In this document: in pieces, positions 55,740 through 64,000 of the stretch
Layout of the letters: every line of letters starts with the position of its first letter
Numbering within the stretch: position 1 is the stretch's first letter
DNA from: Rhipicephalus microplus
Taxonomy: Eukaryota > Arthropoda > Arachnida > Ixodida > Ixodidae
Direction of reading: 5' to 3'
Assembly: GCF_043290135.1 (NCBI RefSeq)
Contig: NC_134704.1
Span: 12,716,001 to 12,780,000 of the forward strand
Length of the DNA: 64,000 nucleotides
The notes under the pieces: generated by a model
Database searches by the model: none
What the model was told of the DNA's origin: nothing
Seen by the model: only the letters and a program-made list of their open reading frames with translations
Position numbers and translations under genes: made by a program

Positions 55740-56440
55740 CAAAAAATGTAAGGGAAGGCGTTAATACTGCAAACACATTTAGTTTCGTTCTCATGCAGAG
55801 TAAGAGCGTATTCATTCACTATATATGAGAAACAGAACTTCACCGATCCTCGCTTCGCGCTGACTCCCTTGGCATTTCGGCAGCCTTAACTACCTATTAT
55901 AAATAAGACCTCTCCTTCATGATTATGTGACCTCCATGCAGTAGGTCACCCTTCACATTTACTTTCTTCACAGTATCTTTGCAGCTTTCAAGTAGACGTA
56001 GTGGACCATTCATGTGTGCGTACTATTCACTCATCTTTTCACAAATTATAATAAACATAAATAACTGTAAAAGTTTATTTTGCGCAACTACTTCGTTCGA
56101 GATATCGAGATGTCTACGTAAGCCACAAAATGACGTCGTAACCTCTGCAGTGGGATACCCGGGCTTCAAACGAGCAACTGGCATTTCTCTTCTTGTGAGA
56201 TTGATCCCGTCCGTGGTGTTACCATTTCGGTGAAGGGGAAGTGCGAGAGCTCCGTGTAGTTAGATTTATGTGCACGGTAAAGAGACCATGCGACACTTTC
56301 AGCATGATCAGAAAGCGCTGATGATTGGTAGAGGCTTCTAAGAGCACGTGATACAAACACACGTGATAGCGCAGCACGTGCAGTAGAATTTGCAATTATT
56401 TCTCAAGACCAGCTAGAAATTGTTCTTTCTTTTTATAAAT
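55740..56440. other. No gene recognised
   Basis: Unique-looking sequence. Confidence 0.5.
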
Positions 56441-56469
56441 ATACAGATCTATCGCCTCCCGCCGAACAG

Positions 56470-56690
56470 CATTGATGCTGGTAAAGAAAACGAACACCAT
56501 GTCGAAACGTGGGAGGCCAAGCTCGCCTTGGAGGACCTGGACCAACAAAGACGTCTCGTCGCCAGGGCCAAGGAGGCGGCGAAGGCCAGAGGGTTCCTGG
56601 AATGAGGAGACCTCCCACCTAAGGTGAACGCGGAACCTACACCACTACACCGTTTCGAAAATAAACGGTTATTCCTCCTCCTCCTCTTTC
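56470..56690 (+). pseudogene. LINE C-terminal fragment with TCC tail
   Basis: A short frame ending at 56605 gives HHVETWEAKLALEDLDQQRR then AKEAAKARGFLE, which resembles the extreme C-terminus (ETWEA-L-D-Q-VRRA-AA) of some arthropod LINEs. An AATAAA (56660-56665) and TTCCTCCTCCTCCTCTTTCC tail follow within 75 bp, as at a retroelement 3' end. Too short to assign a clade. Confidence 0.5.
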
Positions 56691-56755
56691 CGCAAACGAT
56701 GTCGTATACCCAAATGAGCGCGCCATATATGTAAATTTTCCGGCCATTGGCTTAT

Positions 56756-56785
56756 TTGATTGATTGATTGATGGATTGATTGATG

Positions 56786-56870
<85 letters not shown>
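56756..56870. repeat. (TTGA)n microsatellite
   Basis: About 28 TTGA/GATT units with a few GATGGATT interruptions at the left. The unit is the complement of the Ruka tail ATCA, but no Ruka body remains on either side. Confidence 0.95.
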
Positions 56871-56872
<2 letters not shown>

Positions 56873-56874
56873 CT

Positions 56875-57245
56875 AAATGCAATGTGCTCTCACTTGAGCA
56901 TCGTGGGCTGCGTAGTCGGCACAACCGCCGCAGAATGTCACCCCGTTCCCGCGCTCACGATCACACCGAATATAAGCAGAGCGTTTGAAGAGAGAAAAAG
57001 AAAAGGACAAATGCTTGAGGTCATGACGTGCACCTTGGCTAACTTCTTTCCTTTGTACCATCGCTCTCCGCTCAGCTTCCAGTGCGTTCGTCGGGAAAAG
57101 AGAAAAAGGAAAGCAATTATAGCGTGCGACAAATTTTTGCTACTCTGCTGGTACTTGATGGATACTAAACATTTGGGTGGTGGTCGATTCGTGAAGCAAT
57201 AAATTCTTTTAGAGAATTCGTTCGGTGGTTACTTTGAAAAGTTTA
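56875..57245. other. No gene recognised
   Basis: Short frames only. Confidence 0.5.
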
Positions 57246-57246
57246 C

Positions 57247-57342
57247 CAGTGCCCCATTAAGAGACTACAGGGGGTCAACATTACCGGAGCCCTGCATTTA
57301 GGCGCACTTCATAATTATATTGTGATTTCGGCACGTAAAGAC
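57247..57342 (+). mobile_element. Ruka 3' fragment
   Basis: CCCCATTAAGAGACTACAGG, GTCAACATTACCGGAGCCCT, TTCATAATTATATTGTG and TTTCGGCACGTAAAGACC follow the Ruka 3' body. The head is missing. Confidence 0.68.
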
Positions 57343-57344
57343 CG

Positions 57345-58133
57345 AGATAATAATTGCCAAGAGGAGCCCGACGGTAATGCATTTACTGACTGCATTCTTT
57401 CTTACCTTATCGCGATGAATAGAGCCAACGTCCGACGCTATGCAGAGACCTTATTGTACAACTCGATGTATAAGTACCCCCTCCCCCCCAAAAAAAACAA
57501 AAAATTTCTGGCTACTTTACTGGTTCACACCAACTGCTCGTTTCTTCTTTTTCTTCCTATCCTTATTTTTCTATTTTATCTATTATTCCACCGTTCCGCC
57601 GCCTCACGTGTAAGGTATTCAACTAAACCAAAGCTTGGTTTAACTCGCTGCCTTTTCTCTTCTCTCTCTCTTCGCTAAGATGAGTGACATATCAAGATAA
57701 CCACATCCTTAGCGGTGCCTATACGGCACCAGACGGGAGTCGGGGTAGCGTTAGACTATCCCGCTTGCACCAGCTTTCCGCAACAGATTGCGCAACTTCT
57801 GCGGCGTACCATCCGATGGGAGCAGCCATATTTTTCACGCACGACCACCAACCGACCCACGTGCACGGCGGCGGTGCGATGTAGGTCGGCCAGATTAATG
57901 CGATCTCTCGGGCCGATAGAGCACCTGCCGTTGGTGGACCACGCACGTGCCACGGCTTGTCCGGTAAGACCACGCGCTCTCTCGGACTCGCCGGGAACTA
58001 TATCGGGAGCCTTGCACGCGGCTACTAAAAATGGGAGCCGGCTGCGGTCTCCGTCCACCGTGCTCGATCGTCGACGCTGCGGTTTCAGAATAGCGTTCCT
58101 CGTGGCTGTCGCATTGGACAGTTCGTTTAACGG

Positions 58134-58135
<2 letters not shown>
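57345..58135. other. No gene recognised
   Basis: A CpG-rich patch at 57690-58130 has overlapping frames on both strands (219 codons with the TA array on plus, 100 on minus) and no domain. A partial MITE match lies at 57478-57515. Confidence 0.5.

Positions 58136-58138
<3 letters not shown>

Positions 58139-58209
<71 letters not shown>
58139..58209. repeat. (TA)n microsatellite
   Basis: About 35 TA units. No SINE family 2 body adjoins. Confidence 0.95.
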
Positions 58210-58212
<3 letters not shown>

Positions 58213-58214
58213 AC

Positions 58215-58915
58215 TTTAGAATTTATTTATTTACTCCTGGTGTTCAAAGTTAAGCTTTATGACTTTTTTTTAATTAGGCGCTTGAAGGCACGTGAGAACC
58301 ACATGTACAAATTGATTAGCGACCAGGGGGGCAGAAAGTTAGATTATAATTATTGCGGTCAGCAGCTTAATTAACTCAAATTTAATGATTAGCTTTTTCC
58401 TGACTGCGGTAAACTGGCTTGTTTAAATTGAATAAATGTAGGCAGTGGTGTTTTTACGCAGTTTCAATTGGAAGATTTGTTCTAGCACGCCTGTGCTCCG
58501 AGATATCCTGCTCCAAAGTTTGTCTTTCACATGATTATACGCATACAAAATGGTGGTTTCTGGACGTTTCCACGCCGCAACAATTATTTTTTACTTAGCT
58601 ACATCAGTAGGGCTTCTCGTGCAATTACCCTGCCTTGATGATCTACTCTGCCATCAAGGCTGGGTAACCTTACAATTAATTTTAAATATTTTCCCCTTGA
58701 TATCTCGTAGATGTTGTCTATCTTTGCATGAATCTATCTCGCTTATTATCTCGGCTTCGAAATCGTGTGTCAGTGATTCTTGAAAGAGACCATGTGCAAA
58801 GTGTACAAAAGGCAGAAGCAAAGAATCTTTAGATTATCGAATCAATAATTGGGACATTTACATATTGTCAGTGGATGCATCAACAGTAGGTGGTATACTT
58901 AAGCTCGATCATTCA
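58215..58915. other. No gene recognised
   Basis: AT-rich. A possible Ruka 3' tip (AAATGGTGGTTTCTGGACG) lies at about 58548-58567 but is too short to call. Confidence 0.5.
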
Positions 58916-58919
58916 TATA

Positions 58920-59300
58920 CGTAAGAGAGAGAGATAACATAAGGAGAAAGCAGAGAAGTTAACCAAGGCGGAGCCCCGGTAGGCTACCCTGCTCTGAGAA
59001 AGGGGAGAGGGGGAAGGAAAGTTATAGAGGAGGAGAAAAAAGTCACTGACTGGGCCGACGCGTAACAGTTTCACATCACAAACGATTAAATAGACTGATG
59101 TCCTTGAGGAAACGCAACAGTGCTTTAGTTGCCTTTCAGAATTGGGATAGGCAGTGCCATGGTCTCAGTACGTCCCAATCCCATATACGTAAGGAATGTG
59201 TACATGGATCTAGATTTGAATCTCTCAGAATGTATTTCACTTGTATGTTCTACAGAATGTGATATATCACAGAATGTCATCGGGGTGCTGTTTGCTCTGT
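58920..59300 (-). pseudogene. I-like LINE 3' end, decayed
   Basis: On the minus strand a frame gives LRPWHCLSQF, a stop, then KATKALLRFLKDISLFNRL and a stop at about 59060-59160. It parallels ILGPWPTASHTRKATKALLY and FLRTTKLHDRL of the element at 32648, so it is the same LINE group. The 3' UTR block with GTTAACCAAGGCGGAGCCCC and a GA run at 58924-58934 follow on the left. The CCHC region is unrecognisable beyond a possible TFCDISHSVEH. Confidence 0.75.
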
Positions 59301-59364
59301 TGCATCCTTTTTCTAATGCTACCCTGCGAATCGCGCGAACCGGAATCGACACTGAAATATGTGG

Positions 59365-59678
59365 AAGGGATTCCCTTTCTCGTGTAGATTTGTAAGGCTC
59401 TGTGGAGCCCGAACGTGTCTGCTGCCTTATTTTCTGCAGCGCTTGTGGTATACAGGAGCGTCATAGAGACCCAGTAGCAGGTGAACCAGCATACTTCAGA
59501 AAGCAAGTCATCTGCCCAATTGTGCCGACGCAATGTAGATGAACTGCTTCTTAGTGACTCACACGGGGGCTATACTAGCGAGAAAGTATATATCTTGTCG
59601 CTACGACAATCAAGTGTCTCATTAAGGCAGTGTAATTGCACCGGAAGCCCTATACCGATGTAGCTAAGTAAGTAATAA
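59365..59678. other. No gene recognised
   Basis: Nothing identifiable. Confidence 0.5.
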
Positions 59679-59681
59679 TAC

Positions 59682-59924
59682 TTGTTGGGGCGTGGAAACG
59701 TCCGGAAACCATGATATGATCACGAAAGACGGCATAGCGGAGACCTTCAGAAATTTTGATCACCTGGTGTTTTTCAACAGGTATACCTAAATCTAAGTAC
59801 ACGGGCCTAAAGCAGTTTCGCTGCCATTGAAAATACAGCAGCTGTGGCTGAGATTCGATTCCGCAATCTTCGTGGGAACATTCGATCATCATAACCGCTA
59901 GACCACAGCACTTGGCGGTTGTAA
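59682..59924 (-). mobile_element. Old Ruka-type SINE
   Basis: Tail-side GGAAACGTCCGGAAACCATG and GATCACGAAAGACGGCATAG; middle ACACGGGCCTAAAGCAGTTT; head GAGATTCGATTCCGCAATC and CGCTAGACCACAGCACTTGG. Full length with heavy divergence. Confidence 0.85.
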
Positions 59925-59929
59925 TTAAG

Positions 59930-61524
59930 GGCAATGTGTAAGTTTATCATTCGAGCAGGCAAAGATAAAGTAACTCGTCATTCTTGAAAACATTTCGGTG
60001 CGCAGAATATAGACGAGAAAATGAGCGGCAAGAAGACAAAGGGGCGCAAACTCACAACTTGTCATGTTGATGACGGGTACTAGCGACCATGATTCAATAA
60101 GAATGTTATCTCCGAAAAAAAAAAAAACACTTTGTCCTAGCTGGGCGCAAACTGTCAGTACCAGGTTATGTCTGGACGTTCCGGCACATGTATTGTCCTA
60201 GCAGCACAAACTCCGACAGTCTTTAGAATATAAATAAACATAACAATATATATATGTAAGACACCATTCTCTCTTGCTATACAAGTCCTTTCTCGAAGCC
60301 TTCATCATGGCTCCTTCGCATCGCCTTTGCGAGGCACGAAGACAACCACGACAGAAAGCAGTGGACACCTATTCGCTATTCTCCAGCCACCCCTACTAGC
60401 AGCTAGATAAAGTAAAAAAGTGTGCTTTGGAAACTGCAATACCACTAATGCATGGCTCAAGGGTACTTTTTTTGCAAATATACCTTATCGCTTCCCGGCA
60501 GGCCTCCGACACGGCGCAACGCCTCTGCATCACTCTTTCACAAAAATTCATCGCCTTCCGCGAAACTAGCACGAGCGCAGCCTGCGAACTGAGCTATCTG
60601 CATAACAAACTGCTTCCGGAAACTCGTCCGGAAAGCAAGGAACGCTCCTCCGCTGTCCCCGGTGCAGCGAGTAAGGCGCGCATCTCTAAACTTCGCACGC
60701 TTCCTTTAAGTCACCCCGCTTCACTCGAAGGCCTAGAAGCCGCGGTGCACCTTCTGTCGCCCTCTTTGTGAGTTCGCTCTAGAATGTCCCCTCCTCTGGC
60801 TTTTCGCTTTGGCCAAGGTTGGGACGACGCTGCCAGTACACGAGGTCATCAGCTACTCGATCAGCTTGCGAACTTCGGAGATAACGTACAACGTGTGCGG
60901 CGACGCCGGAATGGAAACTTTGCTGATGGCTAGCCCGATAGCGGTGGCCTAACCAAACCATTCGATAGCATACGCTGGTTGGTTTACGTTTGGGGTTGTA
61001 AGATACGAACTTGAACTCAGTTTTCCGGCCACCCTTGACCATGGAATCCTGGAACATACTGAAGCGGCTTCTCAAAAAGCTGTTTTTTCTTTCTTTTTCA
61101 CCTCCCATTCCGCTTCCCGAAGTGCTCAGTAACCAGATGAGCACGTCGATAGTCAACCTCTTTCTTCCACTTGTATTTCTCTTTCCCAAACGGCGCGTGA
61201 TTAGTTCGTTCGTCGAACCATGAAGGTTATGTACTATTCTTTTGATACCAGAAAACAAAAAAGATACTGTGCCTCACACTATCCTGTGCTTCGCGAAAGC
61301 AGGAAAGCCGTTTTTATTTCCCACCGCACCCTTTTCCATAAATATATTCGCTTCTGAACTGAAAATGAAAGTTCTGATCGAATACCTGCGAAAAAGTGAC
61401 TCAATTTTGAAATTGTTCCTCGCAATTGTTGCTTGTTTAATTTTTTTGCTATAAAAAAATCTTCGAATGAGGCCATGAATAAATACACAAGAAAAATTAC
61501 GAGACGGCACAGCCACTGAGGGTC
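59930..61524. other. No gene recognised
   Basis: The 159-codon minus-strand frame at 60779-61258 is the longest here outside repeats but contains no recognisable motif, and its composition does not differ from the surroundings. Confidence 0.5.
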
Positions 61525-62583
61525 TGTGATGTGTGGTGCGCGTTCAAAGTGCGCGCCTTCGAAAAGTGCGCGTCACGGAAAAAAAAAAAACAAAAGGAGA
61601 AATACCAGAGTGCACGTGCGGTGCTGCTTAAACAAGAATGACGACGTTAAAGAGCGTCAAGCACGAGGATGCGTGGCAGGACGTGAAGTAAACAAAAGGT
61701 AAAACATCCAATGGGCAGCGAACACGGAGATTTCAAGGCCCAATGGCTTGACACCACGAAACAGCAGTATCTCCAATGAGAACGAGACAAGTGGGCCAGA
61801 GCTGAAGCAGGAGCCTGGGGGGACCAGAGCAAGGGGAATTCGAGGCAGGCAGTGCAAGCGGAAGGTCATCACCGGACCGGGCGCTGAAGATGGGCCGTTG
61901 GGTTCCGGACCCGAGCCTACAGGACTTCCACCGGCCGGGGCCTCCTGCTGTCGGGTTCCCGCTCCAAAGGACCGTGGCCATCCGGTCCTGAACTCCTTTC
62001 CAGGGCCTGCGGACTTTGGTTCCGGCAGGCGAGCTACAGCCGTCGGGCTCCGGGCCCGAGCTGTGCGCCCAGCTGCTTGACTAGGTCGACCCTAGTTCCC
62101 GGACGCGTCGCCACCAGCCTGCGTTCTCCCGTCTCCGACGTGTCCACGCTCCTCAAGCCGAAACCATCACGATTTGGTAGGGCTTTTCGACGTGTCGCCA
62201 GCAGCCAGCGTTCCCTCGTCCTCGTCCAGCCCACGCATTGACGCAGGAGTCACGGCGTTCCGGTTTCTCATCACCGCCGAAAACCAACTTGTGGGTGAGA
62301 CTGCACCGATACTCTTGCGCTACTCCCATCACTCAGCCCCTTTCGAACGTTAGGTTTAGTTACTGACTTTGAACGTTCTTGTTGGGTGTTTACAGATGTG
62401 TTTCGTCATGTCCAGTCAACTGTTTATTAAGTGTTTTGTTTTGTGAGGAATCTTTGCCTTTTTACTTTTCAATTAAACTTTTTGTGTGTTTCTTGGAAAC
62501 CGAACGGCTTTGTCCTTATTAACAAAACTCTCTGAGGCTCAGCCCGGGAGAAAAACAAATCAGCAACAAGAACCCGCATCACA
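61525..62583 (+). repeat. 5' LTR, about 1059 bp
   Basis: Starts TGTGATGTGTGGTGCGC and ends AACCCGCATCACA, a 7 bp perfect inverted TGTGATG/CATCACA with TG..CA ends. A primer-binding site begins 4 bases later. The 5 bases before it are GGGTC; the matching duplicate would be beyond the window. A polyadenylation-like AATTAAA is at 62471-62477. No clear TATA box is seen inside. Confidence 0.82.
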
Positions 62584-62586
62584 AAT

Positions 62587-62604
62587 TGGCGTCCGCGACA
62601 GGAC
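62587..62604 (+). promoter_or_regulatory. Primer-binding site
   Basis: TGGCGTCCGCGACAGGAC lies 3 bases after the LTR end. It begins TGG, complementary to a tRNA CCA end. The priming tRNA is not identified. Confidence 0.75.
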
Positions 62605-62649
62605 AAAGTCGTTTGTTTTTCCAGTAGATTTTTTGACGCGGTTAACACG

Positions 62650-64000
62650 ATGACGAACACGTGGGAGTTAATTGAGTTGGCGGATAAAATGGGACTGACG
62701 GGAGCGGAGTTTAGAGTATGGTACGAGGAGCGGATGGAGAGGGAGCGTGAGCAACGGGCTGCAGAACGAAAGGCGGCGAAGGAAAAGCTTGAATTGGTGC
62801 TTAGAGCTAAGAAGGAGGAGCTAGAGCGCGTAACGCGTGAAAATAAAGTGTTGCTAGAGCGTCAGACACGCATACTGAAGCAGCAGCTCCAATTAGAGAG
62901 GGTGGACTTCGAGCGGCGACTCGAGCTTGCGATGGCGAAAAGGGGGCAGCTGGCGATGCAGAAGGTCGAGCAAGCGGTGAATGTTTGCTCCGATAGCAGC
63001 GTTTGCTGGAGGGAAGTCGATTCCTGCAAGGTTGGCCTCGAGCCTCGCGACAGCCTTACTTCGGAGCGAGAAGCTCAGATAGAGGAAGGCAGAGAGGTGG
63101 ACAGCCAAGAAGGCAGGAGTCATGAGGAGTTTGTTGAAGCGACGGAAAGCTCCTCTGGCTGGGAACATATTACTTCCGTTAGCTGCTTGGGGACCTCTGA
63201 GAGGCCAAGCACCTATGAAGAAGAGCGCCTGGATATGGGCGACCTAGAAGCTGTGGAAAATGTTGTGGAGCAAAGCTTCGATAGCAGGGAACAAAGACGC
63301 TCCATTCAGAATGAAGTGTGTATCAGAACGTCGCAGAGGCCGAGCACATTTCGGGAAGGGGTAGGGCTACCTCTCAATAGCTCCATGGAAGGAGCGCTAG
63401 AACGTCATTGGGAAGATGGCAGCGAATGCCATGAAGGCTCTGATATAGTGGCCACTGATTGTTTTGTACCGACAGAGGTAGCAGCAGGCACCACGTCAAT
63501 GGTCCTAGACCATACGTATATCTCACTCAGAGAGAGAGGGGATTCTAGTTCACAGGATAGCGTAACTGCTATTTGTCCGAGAAAACACGATGGGAGTGCT
63601 GAAGCACTCTTCAAAATAAACAGTATCGAATCGGAGGTGGGCTCGATAGTAGGTATGGAGAATGCCAGACAGGGTCTTGAACCTGAGAACGTGATTGGTT
63701 TTGAACCTATAATTAAGTCCACTCAAGATGAGCTGTATAATGACCGAGCACAACGGCATCCCTTCTCAAGAATCCAGGAACCTCACACGCTTGTCGGAGC
63801 GTTTGGGCTTGCTAAGGGCACCCCGAGCTTGTGTTCATTAGATGGTGAACTAAAAGAAAGCATTTGTGTGAGAGATTGTGGCATTTGGACATTCGTGTCT
63901 CAGTGCGTTTCGTGTCGACGCCGACGGCTCGAGACCGCGCCCTGTTCCTCTGTGACCGGTAAGCGTTCATGTGGCCGGCGGGGGCGCAGACACGCGTTTC
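62650..64000 (+). CDS. Gag-like protein of an LTR retrotransposon (partial)
   Basis: At least 450 codons without a stop, the longest uninterrupted frame in the window, and it runs off the right edge. Gag is the structural protein that packages element RNA. The first ATG after the primer-binding site is at 62650; the frame is also open upstream to the LTR. Residues 1-20 (TWELIELADKMGLTGAEF) are followed by a long charged helix, residues about 25-105, rich in Glu, Arg, Lys and Ala and probably a coiled coil. The rest is acidic and Ser-rich, with a repeated T-S-x-R-P-S-T motif at about residues 182 and 227. Cysteines cluster near the window end, but no clear CCHC knuckle is seen. A donor-like GGTAAGCG is at about 63958. 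It might be an intact Gag or a Gag-derived host gene; only sequence past 64000 can tell. Confidence 0.72.
   Translation, partial: MTNTWELIELADKMGLTGAEFRVWYEERMEREREQRAAERKAAKEKLELVLRAKKEELERVTRENKVLLERQTRILKQQLQLERVDFERRLELAMAKRGQLAMQKVEQAVNVCSDSSVCWREVDSCKVGLEPRDSLTSEREAQIEEGREVDSQEGRSHEEFVEATESSSGWEHITSVSCLGTSERPSTYEEERLDMGDLEAVENVVEQSFDSREQRRSIQNEVCIRTSQRPSTFREGVGLPLNSSMEGALERHWEDGSECHEGSDIVATDCFVPTEVAAGTTSMVLDHTYISLRERGDSSSQDSVTAICPRKHDGSAEALFKINSIESEVGSIVGMENARQGLEPENVIGFEPIIKSTQDELYNDRAQRHPFSRIQEPHTLVGAFGLAKGTPSLCSLDGELKESICVRDCGIWTFVSQCVSCRRRRLETAPCSSVTGKRSCGRRGRRHAF

Larger units (their letters stand above)
61525..64000 (+). mobile_element. LTR retrotransposon, 5' part, cut by the window edge
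   Basis: Order: 5' LTR (61525-62583), primer-binding site, short leader and a Gag-like frame open to the end of the window. Any pol region and the 3' LTR would lie beyond base 64000. Ty3/gypsy is the most likely superfamily given PBS placement and Gag style, but without pol this is inference. Confidence 0.82.

Noticed and set aside
57715..58374. 219-codon plus-strand frame
   Set aside because: Its last third is the (TA)n array and the rest shows no domain.
60779..61258. 159-codon minus-strand frame
   Set aside because: No motif, signal peptide or family resemblance; length is compatible with chance in this composition.
61748..62080. 110-codon frame inside the LTR
   Set aside because: It lies wholly within the LTR, is compositionally Pro/Gly/Arg rich and overlaps minus-strand frames; best explained by GC-rich LTR sequence.

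Overview
The window looks like repeat-dense intergenic or intronic DNA from a hard tick (Ixodidae). The main clue is a set of tRNA-headed SINEs with the look of the tick Ruka family. They have a Pol III A/B-box head, a roughly 240 bp body and an (ATCA)n tail, and at least four copies have clear target-site duplications. Degenerate LINE and Penelope-like fragments, fold-back elements and long tetranucleotide arrays fit an arthropod genome. The genus is not fixed by this sequence. Rhipicephalus is an inference from Ruka having been described there.

I found no intact host gene that I can defend. Most open frames are chance or low-complexity frames inside microsatellites. Supportable coding sequence is all from mobile elements. 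Roughly 3.8-4.9 kb (minus) holds a Jockey/CR1-like reverse transcriptase with a frameshift. About 9.8-10.4 kb (plus), 18.7-18.9, 32.3-33.4 and 58.9-59.3 kb (minus) hold 3' parts of I-like LINEs, one keeping most of an RNase H domain. About 20.6-21.2 kb (minus) holds a Penelope-like GIY-YIG fragment. About 47.9-48.7 kb (minus) holds a badly decayed reverse transcriptase. About 55.3-55.7 kb (plus) and 40.2 kb (minus) hold RTE-like 3' ends.

The right edge carries the youngest-looking large element: a 1.06 kb 5' LTR (61525-62583), a primer-binding site, and an uninterrupted Gag-like frame from 62650 that is still open at base 64000. A separate 247 bp solo LTR sits at 42443-42689.

Non-coding elements fill much of the rest. 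Ruka copies range from clean (29.3, 31.5, 37.9, 49.2-49.7 kb) to ancient (5.6, 12.5, 38.8, 50.3, 54.6, 59.7 kb), including one inserted inside another. A second tRNA-headed SINE with a (TA)n tail occurs at 16.5 and 55.0 kb. A fold-back family occurs at 17.3 and 51.2 kb. A dispersed repeat carrying variable tetranucleotide arrays occurs at 17.7, 23.4, 36.0 and 41.7 kb. A 46 bp perfect hairpin with a 12 bp flanking duplication sits inside a LINE 3' region at 32.45-32.61 kb. Several microsatellites sit exactly at retroelement tails, so the elements probably seeded them.
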